Positions 49,964 through 60,554 of a stretch of 64,000 nt of DNA are shown here, piece after piece (within the stretch, counting starts at the first letter, position 1; the number at the start of each line of letters is the position of its first letter). The stretch is from Zygotorulaspora mrakii (taxonomy: Eukaryota; Ascomycota; Saccharomycetes; Saccharomycetales; Saccharomycetaceae). The translations under genes were made by a program, and so were the position numbers. The stretch is taken from positions 1,240,001 to 1,304,000 of the forward strand of contig NC_050719.1 in NCBI RefSeq assembly GCF_013402915.1, read 5' to 3'. Below the pieces are notes generated by a model. That model was not told where the DNA came from. It worked only from the letters and a program-made list of their open reading frames with translations, and ran no database searches.

Positions 49964-52900
49964 ATGGCAAATGTTCTTGGCTCTCCAGCAAGGTCGAGAC
50001 AAAATGCTTTCTTGGATAGATATGTTCAGCAGATTTCCCCTGAGAAGCCGAAACTGACAGAAATGTCATCTTCCAGGATCAACTCTTCGAATAATCTTCT
50101 ATCGCAGTTAACAAGTGCAGCTAAAAACAAAATATCGACGGATAAGGCAAATCACAGCCAACCATCATTTGGTAAGAACAGCCCTTTTCTTGCAGGGGGT
50201 ACAATGGCTGAGAAAAAAGATAAACCAGCTTTTGATACTGAGAGCTTATCGAGGGAAGAGAAAGGTTACTATGAGTTCCTATGTAGAGTGGGAGAAGTCA
50301 AAAGATGGATTGAAGAAGTGATACAAGAAACTTTACCGTCCGAGCTGGACATATGTGTTGGTGACTCTTTGAGGGATGGTGTATATCTTGCACAGGTCAC
50401 TCAACGGATAAATAGCGATTTGGCTCCTACAGTATACCCAGCTGGTGACAGACTTCAATTCAAGCACACGCAAAACATTAATGCATTCTTTTCGCTGGTT
50501 GAGCATGTTGGATTGCCCAGCTCCTTTAGATTTGAGCTGCAGGATTTATATAATAAGAAAAGTTTGCCCCAAGTTTTTGAGACAATTTACATTTTGATCA
50601 CTCTAATCAATAAGAAATGGCCAACCAAGACACCAAGCTTGCAAGCACTTTCTGGAAAATTGAGTTTCACAAAAGACGAACTAAGAAAATGTCAAAGAAT
50701 GTGGCCCAGAATACGTGATTTTAAATCGTTAAGCATCAGCCCGATAGCCTCGCCAGTGGTGAATAAAGCCAAATCCCTAACAAATGATAGCCTGATCAAT
50801 GATTTCGGCACGTTTAATGGTTCTGAAGAGGATGGTGCAATACAAAAATCTATTGCAACACCTACCAGAAATAGTAATGGCAGCGTGTTGCAACCGGTAG
50901 TGTTGCCACCACCTTTGGAAAATGAATCTATTTCCTCAAATATATACTCGCCCGAAAAGAATGACAACGACTTAAACTCTCCTGTGCGACCAACTTTCAA
51001 ACCCAAAAATGAGTATTTTACATCAACAACATCACATTTGGAATATAGTCCCCTGAAAAATACGAGCTTATCTTATTATTCTCCTTCTATCTCAAAATAT
51101 TTAACGTATGACACAGATTTTTACATGAGGAGAAGTCAGGCTAGACAAAATGATTTAGAATACTATAACAGTTTTAATTACGGTCCTGTTGAATATTCTC
51201 CTAAAAGGAAACAGAAAATGACCGAGAACGAATTCTTGGAAAGCATTGTGGGTATTCAAGGGGTCTGTCGTGCTGTAAATATACGATTTAACTTTCACAT
51301 CCAAAGGAATCTCTTGAAATTATTTGGAAGAGAAGTCATTGTATTGCAAGCAAACATACGAGGACAATTGTTACGGAGGCGAGCAGATGTCACTAGCATA
51401 TTGAAATTCAAAAAGATAAAAATTCCAGAATTATTTTCCATACAAGCTCTTTTTAGAGCATATCTTCACAGAAAAAAGTTAGATCACCTCAGAATCAAGT
51501 ATTTGAGGCAACAAGATCAAGTAGATTGTCTCCAAGGTTTCTCGAGAGGTTTTATTGTGCGTCGAAAAACAAATTGGCAATTAAGTTCCATCAGACAATC
51601 GGACGTCCCTCTGAGAAAATTTCAAGCACTGTTAAATGGTGTCATTAGTCGATCGAACATTCATTCTGGCTCTGCAAGCTTGTCTAACGATTTGACACCA
51701 ATAAAACGGCTTCAAGCAATATGTAGAGCTAATCTGATCCGCCAACATCAACACATGATATTTAATAGCTTTGTTTTTGAGGTATCTACGCAAAGAATTG
51801 ACTTTCAAACAATTTGTAGGGCTGTGTCTGTTCGTGTGGCGCTAAAGGACTCAATCCTCTCACTGAATGGCTATGATTCGGTCGTGGAAAAAATATCTGC
51901 ACATATCAAAGGATGGCAGAAGCGCAAGTGCATTCAATATTTTCTTCGAAAAAATGTTGTGGACTTTCTTTCAGTTAGCTTGTTACAAGCTTCCATTAGA
52001 GGTGTGCTCGTAAGGTTCACATTGGATATTGTTGATGATTTCATTGAGTATAATTATCTAATAGAGTTCCAAGCAAGGCTTAGGGGGCATTTTAATCGAT
52101 CTAAATTGAGGGAAAGATCAGCGATGTTTGTCAGAAACTCTCGTTCAATTGTCATGATTCAAAGTAAAATTAGAATGTTTTTACAACGGGTTGCTTTCTT
52201 TGAACTTATGCAGCTTCCTAATCCCACTCTAACCTCTGTCAGACGATTTGCTCACTTGCTTAATAACGTTGGTACAATTGAAGAAGTACAAGACAAATTG
52301 GAAGGATTTCAGACCCAATTAGACGCTGAAAACATAAAAAAGGAAAGGCTCGAAAAGGAAATAGGACAACAGATCGATTTGGCTGAGGTACTGCGAAAGC
52401 ACGGTCTAACTGAAGAATCACCAGCGATTATAAACAAACTTACAGTACCAAAAAATAGTCTTCCTACCTTTCAAAAGCTATTTTATTTGCTGCAGGTTGA
52501 TCCTACATATTGGAAAATAATGCATTCAAGAGATCCGGCTTTTGTTGAGAACAATGCTTACTGTTGCTTTACAACAATGAATCAAAAAATGGCAGAAAGA
52601 GAAAGAACTTACTTCATTCGATTGGTAGTGGAAATCATGCAATGCGAAATGGCAGAGGCAGCAACAGTGGATGAGTTCCTAGCTAACGACAATCAATTAT
52701 GGAGACGTTTCCTTAGACTGTTTTTAAGAAGAGAATTCCCAGAACTATTTGATTTGTTCGTTCCACTTTTGGATTTCATTGCAGACTCTGGTATCAGCTT
52801 TGAAAGTGATCCATATGTGATCTACAAGTTGATATACAACAGAGAGCCAATGAGTCGATCACTGGCCATTGAAGATTATAAAACTAAGTGCAAGTTCATT

Positions 52901-54469
52901 GAAAATCTCCGTAGTATTTGGCATTCCGTTGAGATCGTTGCAGAATTGTTCACGAGGAAAACATCTGAGTTTCCGTCAGAGCTCAGATTTCTGGCGACTA
53001 AAATATTTTCATCCGCTGCAGATAAAAATGCCGGGGAGGATGATGCACTGAAAGCAATTTCAGCTGTTCTCTTGAATTGCATGGTATTTGAATATTTAGA
53101 AAACAGAGCTTATTATGGGTACGAGGAGAAAGATACACATCATTATGAGGAAAAATTACATACGATTATTGATGCTCTTTCTACTGTTTTCTGTCTGCAC
53201 AACTTCTCTGGATATTGTGATCCTTTGAATCAATATGCTAGCGAAATGAATTCACAGATTAAGGTTCTTTTATTAAATATGTTTTTGGATCCAGAGTACG
53301 AAAAAGATGGCGATAGGTTGATTTATCATGACATGGTCTCGAAAGCACCACGCCTAGAAATTTTTTCCGATAAAGTTTTAAAAATCGGTTCCAAGTTTCA
53401 GGAGTGTTTGTCTTGCTTTCCCGATGATGATGCAATTCATGACATACTAGGAAAACGCATAGAAAGTAGCCTCATTCCCAAATCAGGTCGAGTTGTTCTA
53501 GAGCTGCTGGCAACATCACATCGGTTCCTTGTCTGCGACGATCGAACAAGAAAATTGTACGATCAGGTCAAAAGGGCCTTCATATACATGATGCAGGTAG
53601 AAGATATTAACAGTAATCTTTATGACCTTACTGTTAGTTGCGTATTAGACAGTGATGAGCCAGCTTTCAGGAGACTTATCGATAATAATATCAAAATAAA
53701 GAATGATCCAATTATCCGTCACTTGGATAATCCACCATATTTCAGTCTCAAAAACTCAACTTTAAAAAGAATTCACGAATTGGAAAATATGGAAGTACTA
53801 AATCCTGCCAACAATAAATTACAAAACTTTCTGAATGACATTGCCAACACCATCAAAAATCCACATTATGCCATTGACTATGTATCGGAGGAACTGGAAG
53901 TTACACACAAAACTCAACTTGCAGTGACCAAAATAAATCAGGATTTAGAGTTCGCTCTCGCTCATCTAAAAAAGAGCAACAATGATTCTGTAAAAGCTAT
54001 TCAAAATACAAATAGGTATCTACCTGCTCACAAAGGGCCTTTGAGTAATTTAAAAGGTGCGTACAAAAAAGCCTATAACAAAAGCGGATTTGAGATGAAT
54101 GGCTTGAAATTAAAGTGGACCACGCGGCAGCTATATGAGAAGGGCGTTGTCACATACATTGAAGGTGAAAAGCTGGCTGAACAAAAAGTGAAAGTTTTCG
54201 GGTCCAGCGGGCCTAAATTTCCAGATATAATATTCAAGATTTCTACTGCAGATGGCTCAAAATTTGGAATCCAGCTACTTGATAAGAGAAAAGGACCTGA
54301 GAAAAGACAATCAGATTATGTAGATTCTTTCAACTTTAAGGACCTGTTGAATACCCAAGCTGGCTCAAAAGTAGATACTTGGCACCTCCTTAATGGTAAA
54401 GTTACGTTGAAAACATCAGAACTATTGAAATTGGTTGTTGTCACTTTTCTCAAATCAGAGAGTATTTAA
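49964..54469 (+). CDS. IQG1: IQGAP-family cytokinesis protein Iqg1
   Basis: Iqg1 recruits actin to the contractile ring at cytokinesis. The 1501-residue protein (S. cerevisiae 1495) has a disordered Ser-rich N-terminus, a calponin-homology actin-binding domain (about residues 98-215, EFLCRVGEVKRWIEEV), and a spacer with several SP-type sites (about 260-420) suited to Cdk phosphorylation. A long run of degenerate IQ motifs follows (about 435-740, for example IVVLQANIRGQLLRRRADV-like units), which bind calmodulin and the light chain Mlc1. A RasGAP-related domain (about 870-1200) and the RasGAP C-terminus complete it. The order CIN2-IQG1-SRP68 matches S. cerevisiae. Confidence 0.97.
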   Translation: MANVLGSPARSRQNAFLDRYVQQISPEKPKLTEMSSSRINSSNNLLSQLTSAAKNKISTDKANHSQPSFGKNSPFLAGGTMAEKKDKPAFDTESLSREEKGYYEFLCRVGEVKRWIEEVIQETLPSELDICVGDSLRDGVYLAQVTQRINSDLAPTVYPAGDRLQFKHTQNINAFFSLVEHVGLPSSFRFELQDLYNKKSLPQVFETIYILITLINKKWPTKTPSLQALSGKLSFTKDELRKCQRMWPRIRDFKSLSISPIASPVVNKAKSLTNDSLINDFGTFNGSEEDGAIQKSIATPTRNSNGSVLQPVVLPPPLENESISSNIYSPEKNDNDLNSPVRPTFKPKNEYFTSTTSHLEYSPLKNTSLSYYSPSISKYLTYDTDFYMRRSQARQNDLEYYNSFNYGPVEYSPKRKQKMTENEFLESIVGIQGVCRAVNIRFNFHIQRNLLKLFGREVIVLQANIRGQLLRRRADVTSILKFKKIKIPELFSIQALFRAYLHRKKLDHLRIKYLRQQDQVDCLQGFSRGFIVRRKTNWQLSSIRQSDVPLRKFQALLNGVISRSNIHSGSASLSNDLTPIKRLQAICRANLIRQHQHMIFNSFVFEVSTQRIDFQTICRAVSVRVALKDSILSLNGYDSVVEKISAHIKGWQKRKCIQYFLRKNVVDFLSVSLLQASIRGVLVRFTLDIVDDFIEYNYLIEFQARLRGHFNRSKLRERSAMFVRNSRSIVMIQSKIRMFLQRVAFFELMQLPNPTLTSVRRFAHLLNNVGTIEEVQDKLEGFQTQLDAENIKKERLEKEIGQQIDLAEVLRKHGLTEESPAIINKLTVPKNSLPTFQKLFYLLQVDPTYWKIMHSRDPAFVENNAYCCFTTMNQKMAERERTYFIRLVVEIMQCEMAEAATVDEFLANDNQLWRRFLRLFLRREFPELFDLFVPLLDFIADSGISFESDPYVIYKLIYNREPMSRSLAIEDYKTKCKFIENLRSIWHSVEIVAELFTRKTSEFPSELRFLATKIFSSAADKNAGEDDALKAISAVLLNCMVFEYLENRAYYGYEEKDTHHYEEKLHTIIDALSTVFCLHNFSGYCDPLNQYASEMNSQIKVLLLNMFLDPEYEKDGDRLIYHDMVSKAPRLEIFSDKVLKIGSKFQECLSCFPDDDAIHDILGKRIESSLIPKSGRVVLELLATSHRFLVCDDRTRKLYDQVKRAFIYMMQVEDINSNLYDLTVSCVLDSDEPAFRRLIDNNIKIKNDPIIRHLDNPPYFSLKNSTLKRIHELENMEVLNPANNKLQNFLNDIANTIKNPHYAIDYVSEELEVTHKTQLAVTKINQDLEFALAHLKKSNNDSVKAIQNTNRYLPAHKGPLSNLKGAYKKAYNKSGFEMNGLKLKWTTRQLYEKGVVTYIEGEKLAEQKVKVFGSSGPKFPDIIFKISTADGSKFGIQLLDKRKGPEKRQSDYVDSFNFKDLLNTQAGSKVDTWHLLNGKVTLKTSELLKLVVVTFLKSESI

Positions 54470-54922
54470 TTGATTGAACGAATTATATCAAATATAGTAA
54501 GGCAGAGTATAGAAGTACATACTACATTTCAAAAAAGTATAATTGATAAAGATGACTGTAGGATTAGGCCAATAAATTAGTCGTAAAAGAAGAAATAAAG
54601 AGCGTACAAACTAATGAAAAGCCTTAATATGACAACTCCGAAGAGAGGTCTCAAAGACTCATCACTTTTGATTAATTTCGGTTAAGATACCTTGAATCAT
54701 GTTCAGGATTGGGAGCAAGAGTGCCCTTCCTGGTCGTGTGAGTAACAAGGTTTAAGATGTAACCACTTCATATGCGAGCTCCTTGAGTGTCCGGAAATCG
54801 GTCCGCCTGCACTCTGTGGGCATTAATTTTCTATTCTTGAGAGTATATTGATCAATTGAAGATCCTAAGCGATATACAAGAGCATTTATAAAATACCATA
54901 ACGATCGTTTGAGCAGAATTAC
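54470..54922. other. IQG1-SRP68 convergent intergenic region
   Basis: A 453-bp stretch between convergent 3' ends. No gene or RNA was recognised; A-rich blocks near 54530 and 54590 probably hold 3'-end signals. Confidence 0.5.
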
Positions 54923-56731
54923 TCAACGGCTGAAGATTCCTAAAAACCCGCGCTTTTTATTTGACTCTTGCTGTGTTTGGGCACGCTCCTTCTCATCTGG
55001 AAATGATGCTGCTGACTGCTCAGTTGTAATTGCTTCATTTTGTTTTTGTTCGTCTGTCGTTTCATAGCTGATGTAATTAAAAGCTAAATCGAAAAGGGTT
55101 GGTTTACTGGGAACTGGTCCCAATTTTGGCCTTAATGGAAACATATTATCTAACTTGATCATTTCTGGTTTGACAGAGCCAAAATCTAATCGCTCAATCA
55201 ATGAGGGCTCATATTTATTTTGTTCCCTTTCTGCAAGCCTTTTCTCATATTGAGCGAGAGCAAGAACGCTAGTCCACCCTGTTTTTATCAAGTGTTGTAA
55301 GCAGTTTATCTTTCTTTGAGATAATATGTCGCTTGGAACAATTATTTCGTTTAAATCACCAACATCTCTTAGTGAGGCACTGAGTTGTTTATGCGCATCA
55401 AGATGCAGGGCCAAAGATTTCATGTATTCGCCCTTGGACTGATAAATAGAAGCTAGACAGCCTGAGCTCAAGGTCAACTTGAAATGTATTCTGCAAAGCT
55501 GAAGCTGCGCCAAAAGGTTATCATCAGAGTAAACGCCTGGAAGTTCCATTATATCTTGTAGATACTTCAATAGGTTGTTAACTATACGTTCAATTTCCTT
55601 ATATTTGGTCAATTTGGATGGCATAGAAGTACCCAACTTTGTCCATTGATTCCATAATTGGTTGAAAAGATAGTTATCTCTCAAGATTGAAGTGAATAGC
55701 ATGTTGTACTTGATAAAGGCCAGTAATATTTGATCGTTCTCAGAGCTTTCAACCCCATCAAACTCTTCTTCCTCTTCTTCCTCTTGCGCTTCGTGATTCT
55801 CAATACGTTCTTCCTGTCTCTCCAGGGCCTGCTGCCATTTTGACAACTTATCATCAAAACTAGAGATATTTTTTATCACAATGCTTTGCGCTTCTTGGAT
55901 GAAGTTTTCAACCTGCAGGTCGTGAATCCTCGCAGTAAATGCTCTCCATTGGATTTTTTCTAGAGAGCCCGTATCATCTCTTTTAATATCTTGCAGCTCT
56001 ATCTTGTAGCCATTCGAAAATAGCAACTTTGCCAACTCATCATCAGTTTCATGTGCTTCACCAACCTTGGTAACGACAAAATTTTTAAGTTCGGCTGTTG
56101 AAAGAATATTCCCAGCATGTTGCTTCAGAGTGTACTCATAAGTTCCTTGCAAAAAATCGAATGTAGTTTCAGAAATCAAATTTGATTGACGCAAGTGCGA
56201 CAAGGCTGCAAAGCATAATGATAATTCTTTCGAAATAGTTTTGCTATCCTTGTTCTTAGAGAGATTTCCGTGTGCTAGATACTCAACGTGCACCAATTTT
56301 CGATAAATAAGGTATTGCATACGAGTGACCCATTGGCCTTCGTTTTTAGTTAAGTTAACCAATCTTTCCGTAGTCTGAACCGCCCTTCTAAGTCTGGTAC
56401 GCAAAACTCTTTTCTCGCTGGTCTTGAACTTACCTCTTTGGCGAGCTCTTAACTTCAGTCTTTCAACCAATGATAAATCTCTTTCTGCATGCAACAAGAC
56501 TAGAACACCGTACAATTTATTTTTGTGGTCATATTCTGTATTATCGAATTTACTATATTTTTCTTTGCTTGAATATTTCCTAGTATCTTTTGTTACAACT
56601 TGGCAGCGATGTCTCAAACCCTGTAACTTCCTATTCAGTTTCGAATGGTATCTGCGGTAGTCATCAGCGGTTTCCAGTAACTGGTCTACACGCACACCAT
56701 AGGTTGCTGATATTGGGGAAAAGATACCCAT
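54923..56731 (-). CDS. SRP68: Signal recognition particle subunit Srp68
   Basis: Srp68 binds the SRP RNA and, with Srp72, links it to the core particle for ER targeting. The 602-residue helical protein (S. cerevisiae 599) opens MGIFSPISATYGVRVDQ and has the basic RNA-binding stretch RRYHSKLNRKLQGLRHRC followed by VTKDTRKYSSKEKYSKF. LHAERDLSLVERLKLRARQRGK is the next conserved block. A Glu-rich loop (EEEEEEEFDG) lies at about residue 325. First true ATG at 56731; the codons before it begin with TTG. The C-terminus ends in a basic KKRGFLGIFSR. Confidence 0.95.
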   Translation of the reverse strand: MGIFSPISATYGVRVDQLLETADDYRRYHSKLNRKLQGLRHRCQVVTKDTRKYSSKEKYSKFDNTEYDHKNKLYGVLVLLHAERDLSLVERLKLRARQRGKFKTSEKRVLRTRLRRAVQTTERLVNLTKNEGQWVTRMQYLIYRKLVHVEYLAHGNLSKNKDSKTISKELSLCFAALSHLRQSNLISETTFDFLQGTYEYTLKQHAGNILSTAELKNFVVTKVGEAHETDDELAKLLFSNGYKIELQDIKRDDTGSLEKIQWRAFTARIHDLQVENFIQEAQSIVIKNISSFDDKLSKWQQALERQEERIENHEAQEEEEEEEFDGVESSENDQILLAFIKYNMLFTSILRDNYLFNQLWNQWTKLGTSMPSKLTKYKEIERIVNNLLKYLQDIMELPGVYSDDNLLAQLQLCRIHFKLTLSSGCLASIYQSKGEYMKSLALHLDAHKQLSASLRDVGDLNEIIVPSDILSQRKINCLQHLIKTGWTSVLALAQYEKRLAEREQNKYEPSLIERLDFGSVKPEMIKLDNMFPLRPKLGPVPSKPTLFDLAFNYISYETTDEQKQNEAITTEQSAASFPDEKERAQTQQESNKKRGFLGIFSR

Positions 56732-57104
56732 GTTAGATAGCGGCAAGAGTGCGGTAATCTCTCTTTAAATATACTAGTATGTGCTCTTTAAATCTTCAAT
56801 TTCCAATATTTGATATATTTCAACTTGAAAAATTTTAGATCATCAGTTACGTGTTCAAGCTGCATAGAGAGAAGCGATTAGATCTGAGATTATATCGAAA
56901 GGAATGGGTAGTTGCCTCATGTTGTGCTACAGGCTCTTACTTTTCTACTCTTCTCTACTCAGTGCATTTCAATTTTAGTGCTAGCCTGTAAATTTTGTTT
57001 CTAGAGACAATTGAGTTGTGTTCTGTCTTTGAACGATATAGCGATAAGGCTCACTTAGTGAAGATCTGGTGTTAAAAGGTTTCAAGTTCGATCACAAGCA
57101 GGAG
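56732..57104. other. SRP68-HUT1 divergent promoter
   Basis: A 373-bp shared promoter of divergent genes. It includes TACGTGTTC near 56846 but no consensus site I would name. No gene is visible. Confidence 0.45.
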
Positions 57105-58130
57105 ATGCCTCAGAAACAAGGAATTTTTACGTTACTATTCTGTGTTCTCGGCGTTTATGCCTGCTTCCTCACATGGGCTCTTGTTCAAGAGCCCTTAAGT
57201 ACCAGAGTATGGCCAGAAAGCAATCAAAAATTTCAAGCACCCTCTGTAATTGCCATTGCGCAAGCCAGTGTTGCTATGCTTGTTGGAGGGGTTTATCTGA
57301 AGTGGCGGAAATTGGGCTATAAACCATTTGATTTCATTTTTGATCATGGAAAGGAACTTGCATTAATATCCTTTACTCAAAGTACTTCAACACCATTGGC
57401 TAGTTATTCATTACACCATGTTGAGTATCTCACATATATGCTTGCCAAATCATGCAAAATGATTCCTATATTGCTTGTGCATTTGCTTCTGTATAGAACA
57501 TCAATTCCAAGGAAAATGAAAGTGCTTGCGCTAGTTGTAAGCATGGGAGTGGTGGTTTTCACTGTGGGAGGTTGGAAACCAAAGTCTATTGAAAGTGGTT
57601 CTGGTGATAGACATGGAACAAAGGGATATGTGCTCTTGTTGCTGAGTTTATTCTTAGATGGGATGACCAATGCAACTCAAGATAATCTTCTTAAAAGCAA
57701 TAAACCAAAAGTTAACAAAAGTTCCAAAAAAAAAATTACTGGAGCTCATCTGATGTTCGCACTAAACATGTTCATAATTATTTGGAATGCACTATATCTG
57801 AAGGTGCTAGATCGTCAACAATGGGAAAAAGCCAAAGTTCTTCTACGGAAGGATCCAGAGATTTTAAACTATCTTTTCACGTATGCATGCTGCGGTGCGA
57901 TTGGGCAATGCTTCATTTTTTATACACTGGAAAAATACGGTTCTCTCGTTCTGGTTATGATTACTGTCACCAGAAAGATGATGTCTATGATACTAAGCAT
58001 TGCGGTTTTCGGAAAAAGAGTAAATCCTATTCAATGGGCAGGTATCATCATCGTATTCGGTGGTATCACTTTCGAAGCTATTGGAAAAATGAAAACAAAG
58101 CGTTTGCCTTCGAAAAGTAAACTTCATTAG
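57105..58130 (+). CDS. HUT1: UDP-galactose transporter family protein Hut1
   Basis: Hut1 is an ER nucleotide-sugar transporter of the SLC35B family. The 341-residue protein (S. cerevisiae 339) has eight to ten hydrophobic segments. Conserved family stretches are VYACFLTWALVQEPLSTR, TPLASYSLHHVEYLTYMLAKSCKMIPIL, GMTNATQDNLL and GQCFIFYTLEKYGSLVLVMITVTRKM. The C-terminus is Lys/Arg-rich (KTKRLPSKSKLH), suitable for ER retention. First true ATG at 57105 (MPQKQGIFT); the preceding open codons start at GTG. Confidence 0.95.
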   Translation: MPQKQGIFTLLFCVLGVYACFLTWALVQEPLSTRVWPESNQKFQAPSVIAIAQASVAMLVGGVYLKWRKLGYKPFDFIFDHGKELALISFTQSTSTPLASYSLHHVEYLTYMLAKSCKMIPILLVHLLLYRTSIPRKMKVLALVVSMGVVVFTVGGWKPKSIESGSGDRHGTKGYVLLLLSLFLDGMTNATQDNLLKSNKPKVNKSSKKKITGAHLMFALNMFIIIWNALYLKVLDRQQWEKAKVLLRKDPEILNYLFTYACCGAIGQCFIFYTLEKYGSLVLVMITVTRKMMSMILSIAVFGKRVNPIQWAGIIIVFGGITFEAIGKMKTKRLPSKSKLH

Positions 58131-58173
58131 GTACTCTATAAACTACTTAATCTTACCTAACGAATCCCTTTCT

Positions 58174-59514
58174 TTATTTTTCTTGAGACCGCTTTAACCT
58201 CTCTCTTAGCTCATCATCCCAAGCGTAGACATATAAACCCTTTACACCTCTCGTTAAGAGTACATTGATGCTATTCATTATAATCTTTTGTTTCACTTGG
58301 GGAACCTCCATGATATTTTTCTTTTTAGTGAAACCTGCGCGATCATCATACAGCTCCGGTTTGAGCTTTATACAGTCATTTTTAGCATCATAGCCAACCG
58401 ATCTGCCCAGAATGACGCCTGCATAATTCAAATCAAAGCCCTGGATTGTATATACACTTCCAACTTCATCAATGGTATCTTTTCTCTCACTCCAAGGTAA
58501 GACGGCTCGTGGGGTATATCTATCCCAGCGGACGTTAAAGTTTTCACCACATTTAACAAAATAGTCTTTTCCATCCAGTCTGTAGGGAAAGTCATAGGTT
58601 GACAACATTCTACACTGGCCATACTTCGAGTCTAATTCTTTTAAGGAATCGTACATGGCCCCGCAATCATCCCAAATCTTAAAGTCAAATCCCAGATTGT
58701 CAATGCTTTTAGGAAATCTAGGTATTTTACCCTCGACACTAATACAGTTAATCCATTGTAAAACGTCCGCAGGTGCTGCAACCCTGAATTGCTGCTTTAA
58801 ATAGTACCAATCCCTGTTTCCTTTGGCGACTTGATCGTAATAAGAACGTATATTTGCACCATTTTTTGTGTTCTCATCCCAATAGCATCCCATTCTAAGT
58901 GCCTGCTTATCATCATAAACAATAATTAAAACCTTAGCTAATGACATCAAATCACTCAGATGGTTCTCACCATAGAAGCGCTTGAAAGCATCCTTTGAGG
59001 TTGCTAACAAATGTCCCTCGTCGATAATAATTATATCTGCCATTGTTTTCTGCTTTGTCAACGCATTGATCAATGAGGTTGGACGTTCCAAAGACGAGCT
59101 AGAGATATACTTGAAAGATTTACTGATTCTAAGATATAGTTTTAGCATCTCAGGATGATTCACCACAAGATAGTTTTTAGTCCCTTGGAGAATATCTACG
59201 TCTTCATTAAGTTTTTGACTTGCTTGGCGTTGTATCTCATTGAATAAGGAGTTCAATATAACAGATTTTCCCGTACCAGCATCTCCCTGGATCACAAACA
59301 ATGAAGGGCCATTTCCCGGTTTGTAATTGCTCAGGTGGGTTTTTGAAAAGTCGAGAATCCTGTGGCGCAACTGCGCCTGTTCATTCGAGAGCTTTACATG
59401 GGATAACTTATCCACAGCAACTGATTGCGAAACCACATTGCTCATTTTCTTCGCTCTCTTGAACTCACTAACACCAGTGGTCATTTTCAATTGCTTTCTT
59501 AGAGAGACTTTCAT
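58174..59514 (-). CDS. P-loop DUF2075/Schlafen-type helicase-like protein, YPL245W orthologue
   Basis: The 446-residue protein corresponds to S. cerevisiae YPL245W, of unknown function. It contains a full set of superfamily-1 helicase-like motifs: Walker A GDAGTGKSVI (about residue 76), Walker B IIIIDEGHLL (about 160), a motif III-like VYDDKQALR, motif IV-like LKQQFR, a motif V-like TIQGFDLNYAGVILGR, and an arginine-bearing LLTRGVKGLYVYA near the C-terminus. This pattern is the DUF2075 group, widespread in bacteria and related to Schlafen helicase domains. The residues for ATP hydrolysis are all present. Substrate is unknown. It sits convergent to HUT1 with 43 bp between. Confidence 0.88.
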   Translation of the reverse strand: MKVSLRKQLKMTTGVSEFKRAKKMSNVVSQSVAVDKLSHVKLSNEQAQLRHRILDFSKTHLSNYKPGNGPSLFVIQGDAGTGKSVILNSLFNEIQRQASQKLNEDVDILQGTKNYLVVNHPEMLKLYLRISKSFKYISSSSLERPTSLINALTKQKTMADIIIIDEGHLLATSKDAFKRFYGENHLSDLMSLAKVLIIVYDDKQALRMGCYWDENTKNGANIRSYYDQVAKGNRDWYYLKQQFRVAAPADVLQWINCISVEGKIPRFPKSIDNLGFDFKIWDDCGAMYDSLKELDSKYGQCRMLSTYDFPYRLDGKDYFVKCGENFNVRWDRYTPRAVLPWSERKDTIDEVGSVYTIQGFDLNYAGVILGRSVGYDAKNDCIKLKPELYDDRAGFTKKKNIMEVPQVKQKIIMNSINVLLTRGVKGLYVYAWDDELRERLKRSQEK

Positions 59515-59662
59515 ACTCGAAATTTTTTTTCATTATGGAAGGAGATCCATATATATGGATTAGAAGCTCGGCATGATATGAAAACATACCATTGAGAACT
59601 AATAAAAACACAATCCAAAACTTATCAATACTAAACAAATCTCAACTGGAAGTACGCATATT

Positions 59663-60478
59663 ATGACAGCCTGGTCTAAGTTTCTACCACTTCATGGAAA
59701 GCCTCCATCTGCTTTGAGTATTGGTTTGATGGTTTTCCTTCCATTTCTTTTTCTATTGAACAAGTTGATCCCTATTAATGATAAGATGAGCTTATCACCA
59801 AAATCGATATTCAATTTGGGCAGGCTCTCTAATTATCCTTTGATCCATCTATCGTTGACACATCTTATTTTTAACATGTTGGCGCTTTTTGGTCCTTTAA
59901 ATATATTTGAAGCCCAGCATGGTACTGTGCATACAGGAGTGTTTCTAAATTTATCAGCACTTTTATCAGGGTTAATGTACTGTATCGTGGGGAAACTAAT
60001 TTATCCCGATGTTAGTGTTGCTGGTGCTAGCGGATGGTGTTTTACGCTTTTTGGATACTTCAGCGTAAAGGAATCAACAGTAAATCCTAGGTATGAGATT
60101 CGTGGAACATCCTATTCTTTTCCAACCCTCTATATGCCTTTTGTGATGTTAGTATTCATTTCTTTGATTATACCAGGTGCAAGTTTCTGGGGACATCTGT
60201 TTGGACTGCTAGTAGGTTATTTCATTGGTTTTAAGGAGTCCCTATTTAGCAAATTAATGCCTCCAAGCTGGATTATCATCAAGATAGAAGCAAAATTAGA
60301 TAGACTGATTAAATTGATTCCATCATGGGTTAAATACTATAAAGAGGAAGATATGACGGGAAGATCGACGACCGAGTATACGTCTATTTTCGGCACAAAC
60401 CTTTCTCTACCGCTACACACGACAGATCATCAGACTTCAAATTCTAGTGGAAGAGTTCTCGGTACTGCCCAGAGTTGA
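59663..60478 (+). CDS. RBD2: Rhomboid protease Rbd2
   Basis: Rbd2 is a Golgi/ER rhomboid-type intramembrane protease. The 271-residue protein has six membrane segments. The catalytic serine is in GASGWCF and the catalytic histidine in FWGHLFGL. The first segment is followed by the large luminal loop and NLGRLSNYPLIHLSLTHLIFNM, shown in part, which holds the family HLxxN-like feature. The cytosolic C-terminus is polar and Ser/Thr-rich. The length is near the 262 of S. cerevisiae. It lies between the YPL245W orthologue and MRPS17. Confidence 0.93.
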   Translation: MTAWSKFLPLHGKPPSALSIGLMVFLPFLFLLNKLIPINDKMSLSPKSIFNLGRLSNYPLIHLSLTHLIFNMLALFGPLNIFEAQHGTVHTGVFLNLSALLSGLMYCIVGKLIYPDVSVAGASGWCFTLFGYFSVKESTVNPRYEIRGTSYSFPTLYMPFVMLVFISLIIPGASFWGHLFGLLVGYFIGFKESLFSKLMPPSWIIIKIEAKLDRLIKLIPSWVKYYKEEDMTGRSTTEYTSIFGTNLSLPLHTTDHQTSNSSGRVLGTAQS

Positions 60479-60554
60479 TAGTGAAATTTAGTTGAATGAT
60501 CTTAGCATTTAAATCTACTTTATTATATATACATGTGAGAATAGCTAAAACCTC

